From Desulfocapsa sp. (GTDB lineage: Bacteria; Desulfobacterota; Desulfobulbia; Desulfobulbales; Desulfocapsaceae), in assembly GCA_030145625.1 (NCBI GenBank), contig JAQYVF010000014.1, positions 1 through 64,000 on the forward strand: a stretch of 64,000 bases of DNA, given 5' to 3'. The notes under the pieces are model-generated. The model was given only the letters and a program-made list of their open reading frames with translations. It was not told the DNA's origin and made no database searches. The position numbers and the translations under genes are program-made. Shown here one piece after another: positions 27,405 through 36,132 of the stretch. How positions within the stretch are numbered: the first letter of the stretch is position 1; each line of letters opens with the position of its first letter.

Positions 27405-28667
27405 ATGATATCAGCCGATCATCCCTTTGTTGCCGGACTTCTCTCCTTTGCCTTTTATTACCCTTTTTTTATGGCATTTTTCTGGATGATCGGCGGTATC
27501 TATTACCGCGTACACTGGGAAAATCAAACCGGACGTGCTCTTGATGATCCTCCGCTAATGAAAAATGAACCACCCGTCTCTTTGCTGGTGCCCTGCTTTA
27601 ATGAAGGCGATAATGTGCGTGACACCATAGCGTTTTTGGTCAATCAGGACTATTCCGAGTTTGAAGTGATTGCGGTGAACGATGGCAGCAGAGATAATAC
27701 CGGAGAGATCCTCGACGAGTTGGCTGAGGAGTATGACAAGCTGCGGGTGATCCATCTGGCCAGCAATCAAGGGAAGGCCACGGCCTTGAATGCTGCGGCC
27801 CTCATGGCCAATCATGAGTACCTGCTTTGCGTTGATGGTGATGCCTTGCTTGATCGTCATGCCACACGCTGGATCGTCAGGCACTTCAGGCAGGGCTCAG
27901 ACGTGGGCGCGGTCACAGGCAATCCGCGTATTAGAAATCGTACCACCTTGCTTGGTAAGATTCAGGTGGGAGAATTTTCTTCCATCATCGGTATGATCAA
28001 ACGGGCTCAGCGTATTTATGGCCGCATCTTCACCGCTTCAGGAGTGATTGTTGCCTTTCGTAAAACAGCCTTACATGAGATCGGGTATTGGAATAACGAT
28101 ATGCTCACCGAGGATATCGATATCAGCTGGCGCCTGCAGCTCAATAACTGGCAGATCCGTTATGAACCTAATGCCTTGTGCTGGATTCTTATGCCGGAAA
28201 CCTTTCGCGGTCTGTGGAAGCAACGGCTTCGCTGGGCTCGGGGGGGGGCGGAGGTGATGCTGCGTTATGGCAAACATCTTTTCCTCTGGCGATCACGAGC
28301 CATGTGGCCAATCTTCTGCGAGTATCTTATGAGTGTGTTGTGGAGCTTTGTTATTGTATCCATTCTCTTCATCTGGGTTATAGAGCATTTTGTGGCAGTG
28401 CCTGAGTATCTGTATATTCGCAGTATCCTCCCGGGTTGGACTGGTGTTTTGATTATTCTCACTGCCCTCCTGCAATTTATTATCAGTCTGGCTATCGATT
28501 CGAGATATGAAAAGAACCTGCTCAAATATTACTTCTGGATGATTTGGTATCCGATGATCTACTGGTCAATCAGTAGTGCCACAACAGTGGTTGGCGTGCC
28601 GAGAACACTTTTGAAAAAGAAGGGGCAGCGTGCCACCTGGACAAGTCCGGACAGGGGGATACACTAA
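27405..28667 (+). CDS. pgaC: Poly-beta-1,6-N-acetylglucosamine synthase PgaC (family 2 glycosyltransferase)
   Basis: A 420-residue membrane glycosyltransferase that polymerises UDP-GlcNAc. Motifs are SLLVPCFNEGDNVRDT, VNDGSRDNTGEI, LCVDGDALLD, MLTEDIDISWRLQ and KQRLRWARGGAE (QxxRW). Two N-terminal helices and a C-terminal helical set (from about 300) place it in the inner membrane. In E. coli, cyclic-di-GMP binds PgaC with PgaD to switch on synthesis. The TAA stop (28665-28667) abuts or overlaps the left end of a MITE, whereas pgaC and pgaD normally overlap or lie next to each other, so the native C-terminus may have been changed. Confidence 0.95.
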   Translation: MISADHPFVAGLLSFAFYYPFFMAFFWMIGGIYYRVHWENQTGRALDDPPLMKNEPPVSLLVPCFNEGDNVRDTIAFLVNQDYSEFEVIAVNDGSRDNTGEILDELAEEYDKLRVIHLASNQGKATALNAAALMANHEYLLCVDGDALLDRHATRWIVRHFRQGSDVGAVTGNPRIRNRTTLLGKIQVGEFSSIIGMIKRAQRIYGRIFTASGVIVAFRKTALHEIGYWNNDMLTEDIDISWRLQLNNWQIRYEPNALCWILMPETFRGLWKQRLRWARGGAEVMLRYGKHLFLWRSRAMWPIFCEYLMSVLWSFVIVSILFIWVIEHFVAVPEYLYIRSILPGWTGVLIILTALLQFIISLAIDSRYEKNLLKYYFWMIWYPMIYWSISSATTVVGVPRTLLKKKGQRATWTSPDRGIH

Positions 28668-28811
28668 TGGCCACCTTGCAAAATTGCCTTTTCGCCCAAA
28701 CTCTTCGTTGTGAGAAGAATTTTATCCTCGGAATATCAAATATATGCCTGTGGTAAAATTTTTCTCATGCCTCAATTTTGAACGAAAAATCTAATTTTTC
28801 AAGGTCCCCTA
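28666..28811. mobile_element. Foldback MITE-like repeat, copy 3, inside pgaCD
   Basis: A 146-bp copy of the repeat at 7-149 and 2640-2784, running from the pgaC stop codon to the base before the pgaD ATG. The flanks both contain CTAATG (28664-28669 and 28809-28814), consistent with a TA or slightly longer target duplication. Its right end contributes AAGG (28801-28804) seven bases before the pgaD ATG, where a ribosome-binding site is expected. The hairpin could also dampen read-through within the operon. Confidence 0.78.
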
Positions 28812-29249
28812 ATGAAGTCACTTATCATTGATCGCCCCAACAAGATGAGCTTAAGACAAAAATACGCGGATAATATGTTGAAGGTCTTTCTGGTGCTGGC
28901 CTGGCTCTATCTGGGTATTCCGGCCATGACCTTTATGGCCTGGTATATCGCCTATACTTTTTTTGATCAGCACTTACTGCTGCTGGAAGGCTATAAAGAG
29001 TATAATACGCCGACATCTTTCAGGTATCTTGCCATAATCGCTGCCATGCTTGTGCTCGTGCTGGCCTGGTCTAAAGGGAATAAATTCTTTGCCAAAGGCA
29101 AGAGAGGGCCTGCTGCAGATACAAATCTGTCAATCAAAGAAAGCAGTCAATATTACCAGGTGACGGAAGAAGATGTTGTGCGCTATCGAAGGATGAAGCG
29201 CATGACCGTGTCAATTACCGAACAGGGTCGGATTAGCGGGGTCCAGTAA
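28812..29249 (+). CDS. pgaD: PgaD-like poly-N-acetylglucosamine synthesis accessory protein
   Basis: A 145-residue protein with two membrane helices (about residues 27-50 and 75-95), an N-terminal SLIIDRPNKMS like PgaD, and a short cytoplasmic tail ending with a YYQVTEEDVVRYRRMKRM-type helix. PgaD is the small partner of PgaC and shares the cyclic-di-GMP site in E. coli. Identification rests on position as the fourth gene, topology and the N-terminus. It is separated from pgaC by a MITE that appears to provide the AAGG upstream of its start. Confidence 0.82.
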   Translation: MKSLIIDRPNKMSLRQKYADNMLKVFLVLAWLYLGIPAMTFMAWYIAYTFFDQHLLLLEGYKEYNTPTSFRYLAIIAAMLVLVLAWSKGNKFFAKGKRGPAADTNLSIKESSQYYQVTEEDVVRYRRMKRMTVSITEQGRISGVQ

Positions 29250-29288
29250 AAAAGGGATACCGTTTCAGGCATTCTTCGGTAAAGAATT

Positions 29289-30128
29289 TTAGGAAATAAG
29301 AGCTGCCAAGGTATGCTCTTCGCCAGGTGCAAGGTGTTGTGCATCTTCAAGGGCATTTGCCGTTTCGATACAGAGCATCGTTTGGTAGCCATTATTTGGC
29401 ATATCGCTCATTTTTGCACATTTAGCAATCCAGGGGTTCCAGATAACCGCCGAGGAAGAGCCCGTTGCATCAATATGTGTTGTTCTTGCCTGATCATGCA
29501 GTATCAGCGGGTTTTTTACTCTTTGATAGACGCGATCAAGCTCTTCAGTAATATACAGAGGGCCTTCCTGTCTGTTGTTTTCACTGCTTACAGCATCAAA
29601 ATAGGGTGTGTTGTCCACCCCCTCGACAGAGACACTGTTTATGTCTGACACTGCAAAGTAGCTGTGCAGGGCAGAGCTGATCTCAAAGGTGTTTTTGTCG
29701 CAGTTTTTGCTTGTGAGAACGATGCGAAGGGTCTTGGCGATGGTAATATGCAAGAGAAGTTCAAACCTGTAAGGCCACAGTTGCAGACTTTCCGCAGAGC
29801 TTTTCAACTGCAGTTTCACCTCTGTTGAGGAGGCATCGCTTTCCTTGATCTCGACAAGCTCCCAGAGAAAGTTTCTGGCAAAACCGTGCTGAGGCAGGTG
29901 GCTTTCTGTTTTATGCCTGCCGAACCAGGGCCAGCAGATGGGGACTCCACCGCGTATCGCTTTACCCTCCTCAAAATAACTTTTTTCGCTCAGCCATAAC
30001 AACGGGGACTGACCCATGCGCTGGTAATGAAACAGATGAGCCCCTTGCAATGCGATTTTGGCATGAGCGCTTGTATTGCTGAGCTCTATGTACTCAAAAC
30101 CGTTTTTGAGTTTCTTCTGCTCTATCAT
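29289..30128 (-). CDS. D-hexose-6-phosphate mutarotase (aldose 1-epimerase family, YeaD-like)
   Basis: A 279-residue cytoplasmic beta-sandwich epimerase interconverting alpha and beta anomers of hexose-6-phosphates. Landmarks are ALQGAHLFHYQRMG, RGGVPICWPWFGRHK, LPQHGFARNFLWEL (catalytic His region), LHSYFAVSDI and VIWNPWIAKC, with the catalytic Glu in the final MLCIETANA block. It is convergent with pgaD, ending 39 bp from it. Its proximity to glycogen phosphorylase, which feeds glucose-1-phosphate, fits sugar-phosphate metabolism. Confidence 0.9.
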   Translation of the reverse strand: MIEQKKLKNGFEYIELSNTSAHAKIALQGAHLFHYQRMGQSPLLWLSEKSYFEEGKAIRGGVPICWPWFGRHKTESHLPQHGFARNFLWELVEIKESDASSTEVKLQLKSSAESLQLWPYRFELLLHITIAKTLRIVLTSKNCDKNTFEISSALHSYFAVSDINSVSVEGVDNTPYFDAVSSENNRQEGPLYITEELDRVYQRVKNPLILHDQARTTHIDATGSSSAVIWNPWIAKCAKMSDMPNNGYQTMLCIETANALEDAQHLAPGEEHTLAALIS

Positions 30129-30154
30129 TTGGGTGAGTTTCTCATTTCAAAAAT

Positions 30155-30207
30155 ATGAATTCAGGAGTGTCTCAGGAGATGGTTAGCAGAGATTCTCCTG
30201 AATTCAT
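30155..30207 (-). terminator. Rho-independent terminator of the 197-residue protein gene
   Basis: A perfect 13-bp inverted repeat, ATGAATTCAGGAG (30155-30167) and CTCCTGAATTCAT (30195-30207). On the minus strand it is followed by TATTTTTG. It lies 8 bp after the stop of the gene ending at 30216 and before the mutarotase gene. Confidence 0.6.
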
Positions 30208-30215
30208 GACATCTT

Positions 30216-30809
30216 TTACTGCTTCGTTGCAGGTTTTTCGGTGACACTGAAACCAACGGCCTCGGTGTAGGTGATCTTGACCATGTCGCCGACCTTGACC
30301 TTTTTCAAGTTTTCCGGATGTCGCGGTGTGACTGTCTTCAACTGTCCATCCTTGCCTTCCAGGGTCACCAGTTCATTTTCCAGATCAATGTCTTCAATGG
30401 TGACCACTATGCTTACCTGGCTCGCCACCAGACCGGCAGGTTTTTCTCCGGGTTGTGAATCAGCAACAACACCCCCGGCAACTACTCCCGCTTTAATCTC
30501 ATCCGCTGCAAATACTTCAATGGCTACAGATTCAAGGTACTTGATGGTTACCTGGTCACCTGTTTCGATGTCGTCAAGTCTTCCGGCCTCTTCATCAAGG
30601 GTGAGGGTAACGCTTTCTCCTTCTGCATCCTTGAGGGTGACCTGCCGTGTCTTCCGGTCAATAGTGTCGACGACCGCATCCACGGTGAGCAGGGCGACAT
30701 CAAGTGCCATGGGTTTTTTATCTCCAGCAATCTTGTCCGTAGCATGCGCAGAAAGACTCATGAAAATAACCAACAGGCTTGCAACCAATATGTTCATTGC
30801 CAGTTTCAT
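30216..30809 (-). CDS. Secreted protein with two small beta-barrel-like repeats
   Basis: A 197-residue protein with a signal peptide (about 5-23, cleavage after AHA) and no recognised function. The mature part has two similar units of about 55 residues. Unit one reads VVDTIDRKTRQVTLKD...VTLTLDEEA...IETGDQVTIKYLESVAIEV; unit two reads TIEDIDLENELVTLEG...LKTVTPRHP...VKVGDMVKITYTEAVGFSV. A glycine/valine-rich linker with GVVAGGVV joins them. The 'xxVTLxxxxG...xxGDxVxIxY' pattern resembles DUF5666/OB-like periplasmic domains. It has its own terminator and lies downstream of glgP in the opposite direction of transcription order (glgP ends 30905, 95 bp upstream). Confidence 0.7.
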   Translation of the reverse strand: MKLAMNILVASLLVIFMSLSAHATDKIAGDKKPMALDVALLTVDAVVDTIDRKTRQVTLKDAEGESVTLTLDEEAGRLDDIETGDQVTIKYLESVAIEVFAADEIKAGVVAGGVVADSQPGEKPAGLVASQVSIVVTIEDIDLENELVTLEGKDGQLKTVTPRHPENLKKVKVGDMVKITYTEAVGFSVTEKPATKQ

Positions 30810-30904
30810 TTACTTTTACCTCCAATAGTTGTGAACTGCTTTACCGCTGTGAAGCGGCCTGATATCCCTATGTTGTTGAGAACAGTATGGTTTAATAGAG
30901 AAAA

Positions 30905-33445
30905 TTACAGGAGTGTCTTTTTTGTTTTTTCCTTTCTGGGAGTAAAGAGGACTCCGTTTTCAGGAAGTCTCTGCCATTTCAGTTCAACAGGAAAGGGCTG
31001 CACATCCCAGATTTTTTTACTGTAATCTGCAATGGATCGATCAGATGAGAATTTACCCATCCTTGCCGTATTCAGGATCGACATCCTGGTCCATTCTTTT
31101 TTGTTTTGGAAGAGTTTGCCGACCCGCTCCTGACAGTCGACATATTCCTGGTAATCTGCAAAAAGCATGTACTGGTCATCATAGAGCAGTGAGCTGAGGA
31201 TGGGGCGGAACAATTCCCGATCACCATGCGAGAAGTGACCCGATGCGATCAGGTCGATAACACCCTTTAATTCATCGTTCCGATTATAATAGTCCATGGG
31301 GTCATAGCCGGAGGCCTGCAGAGCCATGACTTCCTCCACGTTGAGACCGAAGAGGAAAAAATTCTCCGCACCTACTTCTTCCCGAATCTCCACATTGGCG
31401 CCATCCAGGGTACCGATGGTGAGTGCACCATTCATGGAGAACTTCATGTTGCCGGTACCCGAGGCTTCTTTGCCTGCCAGGGAGATCTGTTCCGAGAGAT
31501 CTGTCATGGGGTAGACAATATGGCCGATCTGAACATTATAATTGGGGATAAAGACTATCTTGAGCCGGCCTTGTACATCAGGATCGTTGTTCACCACCTC
31601 AGCCACCGAGGTGATCAGTTTGATCATCCTTTTGGCCATGAAATACCCTGGTGCTGCCTTGCCGCCAAAGACAAAGAGGCGGGGGGGGATTTCAATGTTT
31701 GGGTTTGCTTTGATCCTGTTATAGAGCGTGATGATATGCAGCACATTCATATGCTGCCGTTTATACTCATGGATCCGTTTTACCTGGACATCGAACATGG
31801 CCTTTGGATTAACGCCCATATGTTGTTCTTGGCGAATCAGGTGGGCAAAGTCTTGCTTGTTGTCCTCTTTGACCTTGTGCCAGGCATCCAGGAATGAAGC
31901 ATCATCTGCCAGTTTTTCTAAGGCCTTCAGGTCGTCCAGGTGGGTGAGCCATTTTTCACCAATGGCTTCGGTAATCAGCCTGGTCAGGCGAGGGTTACTC
32001 ACTGCAATCCAGCGTCTCGGGGTGACACCGTTCGTTACATTGCGGATTTTGCCAGGGTACATGCTGTTCCAGTCGGCCAGGGTATGCTTGCGCAGGAGAT
32101 CGGTATGCATGGCTGCCACTCCGTTGATGGCCTTGGAACCTATGCAGGCAAGGTTTGCCATGCGTATGTACCTGGCACCGGATTCATCGATAATGGACAT
32201 TCTGCTCAAGCGTCCTTCGTCACCGGGGTACTTGACCCGCACTTCATCCAGGAAACGTCGATTGATTTCAAAGATGATCTCCAGATGCCTGGGCAGGAGG
32301 CTGCCGAACAGGTCAATCTGCCATTTTTCCATGGCCTCGGGCAGCAGGGTATGATTGGTGTAACACAGTGTTTTGCATGTGATGTCCCATGCCTTGTCCC
32401 AGTCATAGAGATGGACATCCATCAGCAGTCGCATCAGTTCCGGTACTGCCACCGCGGGATGGGTGTCGTTGAGTTGGGCTGCGAAATCATCATAGAAATT
32501 ATCCAGGCTGTCCTGGGTGAACAGGTGGATGCGAATCATATCCTGCAGGGAACAGGAAACGAAAAAGTATTGCTGCTCAAGTCGTAGCTGCTTGCCAAGA
32601 AACTGTTCGTCATTGGGGTACAGGACCTTGGTGATGGTTTCTGCGCTGATTTTATCTTCCACCGCACCATAGTAGTCGCCGGTGTTGAAATCTTCAAAGT
32701 CAAAGGAGGTATGGGCCTCGGCACTCCAAAGGCGCAGCAGGTTGACATTGTTGACTTTATAGCCTGGCACCGGGGTGTCATAGGGCACTCCGGTGATCAC
32801 CCGGGCAGGGATCCAGCGTATCCGACGGTTTCCCCGTTCACCATGGTATACTTCAGTGTGGCCGCCAAATCCCACATCGCAGGCCATACTCGGTTTCTTG
32901 ATTTCCCAAGGGTTGCCGGGGTGCAGCCAGCGGTCGCTGAGTTCTTTCTGCCAGCCGTCAACGATTTCCTGGTCAAACATGCCGTACTCGTAACGGATTC
33001 CATAGCCAATGGCTGGAATTTGCAGGGAAGAGAGTGAATCCAGATAGCAGGCAGCAAGACGTCCCAGTCCACCGTTGCCCAGACCGGGCTCCTCTTCATG
33101 GTCGATGAGTTCTTTGAGATTCAGCCCACTTTCTTTTGCAGCCTGGGCAAATTCATCATAGAGACCAAGGTTGACCAGGTTGTTATGCAGGTGGGGGCCC
33201 ATGAGGAATTCCGCAGAGAGATAGCAGACAATCTTAGAATCTTTTTCCAAAAGCGCCTCCACTGAATTAACAAAGAGATGCTGCATCTGGTCTCGAAGGG
33301 TATAGGAGACTGCAAGGTAATAATCATTCAGACTTGCGGTCCTGGTGGTGACTCCCTGCTTGTAAAAAATGTTGTAGGCAAAGGCACGTTTCAGCTTGTT
33401 GATGCGTTCTTGTCGGCTGTCTGTCGTATTTTTTGAAGAACTCAT
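30905..33445 (-). CDS. glgP: Glycogen/starch/alpha-glucan phosphorylase
   Basis: An 846-residue PLP-dependent enzyme releasing glucose-1-phosphate from alpha-1,4-glucans. The N-terminal domain has CYLSAEFLMGPHLHNNLVNLG, EEEPGLGNGGLGRLAACYLDS and IPAIGYGIRYEYGMF. The catalytic half has RIHEYKRQHMN, FVFGGKAAPGY, FIPNYNVQIG and the cofactor-lysine motif EASGTGNMKFSMNGA, then IGTLDGANVEI. Length matches the GlgP/MalP family. It shows the cell stores or uses glycogen. No other glg genes are nearby. Confidence 0.97.
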   Translation of the reverse strand: MSSSKNTTDSRQERINKLKRAFAYNIFYKQGVTTRTASLNDYYLAVSYTLRDQMQHLFVNSVEALLEKDSKIVCYLSAEFLMGPHLHNNLVNLGLYDEFAQAAKESGLNLKELIDHEEEPGLGNGGLGRLAACYLDSLSSLQIPAIGYGIRYEYGMFDQEIVDGWQKELSDRWLHPGNPWEIKKPSMACDVGFGGHTEVYHGERGNRRIRWIPARVITGVPYDTPVPGYKVNNVNLLRLWSAEAHTSFDFEDFNTGDYYGAVEDKISAETITKVLYPNDEQFLGKQLRLEQQYFFVSCSLQDMIRIHLFTQDSLDNFYDDFAAQLNDTHPAVAVPELMRLLMDVHLYDWDKAWDITCKTLCYTNHTLLPEAMEKWQIDLFGSLLPRHLEIIFEINRRFLDEVRVKYPGDEGRLSRMSIIDESGARYIRMANLACIGSKAINGVAAMHTDLLRKHTLADWNSMYPGKIRNVTNGVTPRRWIAVSNPRLTRLITEAIGEKWLTHLDDLKALEKLADDASFLDAWHKVKEDNKQDFAHLIRQEQHMGVNPKAMFDVQVKRIHEYKRQHMNVLHIITLYNRIKANPNIEIPPRLFVFGGKAAPGYFMAKRMIKLITSVAEVVNNDPDVQGRLKIVFIPNYNVQIGHIVYPMTDLSEQISLAGKEASGTGNMKFSMNGALTIGTLDGANVEIREEVGAENFFLFGLNVEEVMALQASGYDPMDYYNRNDELKGVIDLIASGHFSHGDRELFRPILSSLLYDDQYMLFADYQEYVDCQERVGKLFQNKKEWTRMSILNTARMGKFSSDRSIADYSKKIWDVQPFPVELKWQRLPENGVLFTPRKEKTKKTLL

Positions 33446-33664
33446 ACAAAACCTCCAGGAGAAATGATTTCATCCCTGTTTGTCAGGCAATAAGGAATGG
33501 TGTGAATAGAGTTTGGGGCTGGAATAGTTCCTTTGTTTGTCAATGAGTAGTGTGGGTCCAAAACCCATTGGATTGTAGATTGTAAGTTGGAGTGTAGCAC
33601 AAAAGGGTCGGTGTTGTAAGCTTGTTGGTCTCTTTGTGGGTGGATTTTTTGTTAGGGAGTGTGG

Positions 33665-35497
33665 TCACATTTTCTCATTGCTTCTTTTTAGACTTGTTTC
33701 ATAGTCGCTATTGCTAAACTTTCTGATTTGTTGCTGGTAATATTGGCGCTGCTCAGGATTGACGAAGATGGCCTGTCTTTCCGTTTCCACAGCCTTGTCG
33801 ATGAGCTTGTTGGCCCAATAGGCGTTGGCCAGGGTGTCCAGGACATGGCCTCGGGGTTCCAGCATGGCGGCGGACCTTGCTAGTTTTAAGGCCCGCATAG
33901 GGTCGCGCAATTCAAGTTTCTCGCTGGTGAGCAGCAGCCAGGCCAGGTTGTTGAGTGTTTCCGGATTTGTTGGTTCCAGAAGCAGGGCCTGTTCATATGC
34001 ATCCAGGGCCTTTTTTTCCATTTTTTTATGCTGCATCAGGTCGCCTGCAATGCGAAGCCACAAGGCCTTGTCTGGCTCCAGGGTGAGTTTATGTTCAATG
34101 ATGTATTCAGTGTATTTTTCTTCGTATGCTCTTTCCCAGGAGTCGGAGGGGAGCAGGTTTTGCCCCAAAGTGATGGTCCCTAGCAGCAGAAGGTAGGCCA
34201 GTAGGCATAGACGTACTTTTCGGTTGTGGCGGTGGATCCAGCTTGGGTTTGTCTCGCATTTTTTTAGGTAGTCGACACGCTGACTTATGCTGAAATGATG
34301 CCAGCTCGGTACGTCTCTGGTGTTCCCTGAAAGAACGGCAATTTTTTCAAAGGCGGAAATGATGGAATGGCTGGAGCCGATGGCCTCAAAGACATGGAGG
34401 TCGGCCTGGCGTTCAAAACTTCTTATAAAAAAACCGAACAGATAACGGAAGTAGAGAACCAGAAGACTAAGAGTGATGACTGACATCATGACAGTGAGCA
34501 CGGTTTCCGGCGTCTCTCCTGTCTTTTTCAGAAGGAGGTAAAAGCTGTCTTTGGAAAGGATGAAGAAGGTAAATGGTTGCAGGAAAAATCCGGCAAGTAT
34601 GCTGAAGCCGCTAATGATCATGAGATAGAGGAGCATATGTTTTTTCTTGACATGGCCAATTTCATGGGCCATCACCGCATCGAGTTCCTCCAGCGTCAGA
34701 GTTTCCAGCAGCGCCGGTGTGATCAGGACATAGCGCAGGCCTGGAATGATACCCATGACTCCTGCTGTCAGGACCCGACCTTCAAAGAGGGGCCAGAGAT
34801 ATATTTGAGCGGAGAATTGCTGTTTTTTAAAAAAGCTGTGCAGATGGTCATGGAGAGGGCCCTGGGGAAAGGGAATACAGCCCCAGAGTCGACGGATGAG
34901 AGGGGGAAAAAAGAAAAGGACCAGGAGCAGAAAAAAGATGAAAGAAAAAAATTCTCCTGTGCCGGAATGGAAGAAAGACTTGATTCCGGGAAAAGGGAGC
35001 AGAGCGAGCAGGTCATATGCCAGGGAAAGAAGAATCCAGGGCAGGACAATCGGCAGGTTTGTCTTGATGTTGGTTGAAAGAAAGGCAGGTGTCGTATAGC
35101 GGCGTTGAAAGGCAGCTTCGTAAGTTGGCCGGGCTCGGCGCCACATCAGGCTCAGAAAGAGCATGAAGAGTGCGAGTCCGCCGATATTTGTCAGTGAGGG
35201 GAGCTTATCTGACAGAGCGAGTGGTTTCAGGTAGTAATGGATGCTGCACACATAAAGCGCGAAAAAGTAGAAGAGCAGGGCCAGAAGGGAGAGTCGTTTT
35301 TCCGTGTTGAAGTAGGACGGGGATCCTTTTCTCATGCTTCGTGAAAAAAAACGTCTGGCAAAAAGGTCATAGGAGAAGAGAAGGCACAAGAGTAAAATAA
35401 ACGAAGTTGACAAGGAAAACAGAGGGGTCTCTGAGTTGCCGGTGATGACAAAGAGAAAAATGGCAACGATGAAATAGAGGAGATTGTTGTAGATCAC
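33665..35497 (-). CDS. M48 family zinc metalloprotease with C-terminal TPR
   Basis: A 610-residue membrane protein with several N-terminal helices (about residues 8-30, 65-110, 150-205), a cytoplasmic or periplasmic M48 catalytic part with AHEIGHVKKKH (HEXXH, about residue 279), more helices (about 290-365) and a second conserved SFERQADLHVFEAIG carrying the third zinc ligand. From about 490 to 590 are TPR-like helices (LDAYEQALLLEPTNPETLNNLAWLLL). M48 membrane proteases (HtpX/Ste24-like) act in envelope quality control. It lies 219 bp upstream of glgP in the same direction; nothing else is seen in that gap. Confidence 0.88.
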   Translation of the reverse strand: MIYNNLLYFIVAIFLFVITGNSETPLFSLSTSFILLLCLLFSYDLFARRFFSRSMRKGSPSYFNTEKRLSLLALLFYFFALYVCSIHYYLKPLALSDKLPSLTNIGGLALFMLFLSLMWRRARPTYEAAFQRRYTTPAFLSTNIKTNLPIVLPWILLSLAYDLLALLPFPGIKSFFHSGTGEFFSFIFFLLLVLFFFPPLIRRLWGCIPFPQGPLHDHLHSFFKKQQFSAQIYLWPLFEGRVLTAGVMGIIPGLRYVLITPALLETLTLEELDAVMAHEIGHVKKKHMLLYLMIISGFSILAGFFLQPFTFFILSKDSFYLLLKKTGETPETVLTVMMSVITLSLLVLYFRYLFGFFIRSFERQADLHVFEAIGSSHSIISAFEKIAVLSGNTRDVPSWHHFSISQRVDYLKKCETNPSWIHRHNRKVRLCLLAYLLLLGTITLGQNLLPSDSWERAYEEKYTEYIIEHKLTLEPDKALWLRIAGDLMQHKKMEKKALDAYEQALLLEPTNPETLNNLAWLLLTSEKLELRDPMRALKLARSAAMLEPRGHVLDTLANAYWANKLIDKAVETERQAIFVNPEQRQYYQQQIRKFSNSDYETSLKRSNEKM

Positions 35498-35795
35498 TGT
35501 TGATCGTACTCCATGAAAAGTGAGTGGGGAAAGCGTATGCGATCTGCGGTTGCTATGGTTTTTGGGAGAAGGATTAATGAGAGTCGCGAGTTTAACTTAA
35601 GGCGTTACTCAATGTTTTAAGGTTGCTTTAGCACCCCTGGGATGCTGGTGAATTTTAATTCATTATTGAGACTATACAGGTCATAGGAAGCTCTTTCAAC
35701 CTGAGAAACGAAATGGCGCATTCCTCAGGCCTCAATTTGGCCTCAATTTTCATTGGGCTTGTGAGGGGATGTTGTAATGGGATGTGCTTTTTTAG
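35498..35795. other. Gene-free stretch upstream of the tRNA gene
   Basis: About 300 bp between the start of the M48 protease gene and the tRNA promoter. I see no credible coding frame, repeat or structured RNA here. It should contain the promoter for the protease gene on the minus strand, but I cannot place it. Confidence 0.5.
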
Positions 35796-35825
35796 TTGAC
35801 TTTTTGGCTCCTCTGTTTTTATATA
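35796..35825 (+). promoter_or_regulatory. Putative sigma-70-type promoter of the tRNA gene
   Basis: TTGACT at 35796-35801 and TATATA at 35820-35825, spaced 18 bp, about 20 bp before the mature tRNA 5' end. Confidence 0.5.
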
Positions 35826-35845
35826 GTAAGTTTTCGTGCCAGAGC

Positions 35846-35921
35846 GGGCGCATAGCTCAGCTGGTAGAGCCACCGGCTCATAACCGGTCGGTCGTAGGTT
35901 CAAATCCTACTGCGCCCACCA
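35846..35921 (+). tRNA. tRNA with CAU anticodon, probably elongator tRNA-Met
   Basis: A 76-nt cloverleaf with encoded CCA. The acceptor stem is GGGCGCA/TGCGCCC, the D arm GCTC...GAGC, the anticodon stem ACCGG/CCGGT with loop CTCATAA (anticodon CAT), and the T arm GTAGG/CCTAC with TTCAAAT. The acceptor's first base pair is a Watson-Crick G-C, so it is not the initiator. A CAU anticodon also occurs in tRNA-Ile2 (lysidine-modified), which I cannot fully exclude. Confidence 0.93.
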
Positions 35922-36067
35922 TGTAACTACAGAATCTGACAAAATGACCAGGTTCCTTGAATAGAATAGACTCTTTTGCAAATAGAGAGAGGCAGATCGC
36001 CTCTCCCCTCATACGAATTATCGGTGAAGCAGGTAAGAAATCCTGTTTCAGGCCGCTAGGAATCCAA

Positions 36068-36099
36068 AGGTACAACCCGAGAGGGCTGTACCTTTTTTT
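36068..36099 (+). terminator. Rho-independent terminator after the tRNA
   Basis: Stem AGGTACAACCC / GGGCTGTACCT with a GAGA loop and one A-C mismatch, followed by a run of seven T. It lies about 147 bp after the tRNA. The trailer also has a smaller hairpin GAGAGGC...GCCTCTC (35987-36005), so the transcript between tRNA and terminator is structured. Confidence 0.85.
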
Positions 36100-36132
36100 G
36101 TTTCCTGATTTCAAAAAATTAGAGGATATGGC

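Noticed and set aside
35655-36114. Two minus-strand frames crossing the tRNA, one containing a GFEPTT-like phrase
   Set aside because: These are translations of the tRNA and its flanks, a common artefact; no independent coding signal.
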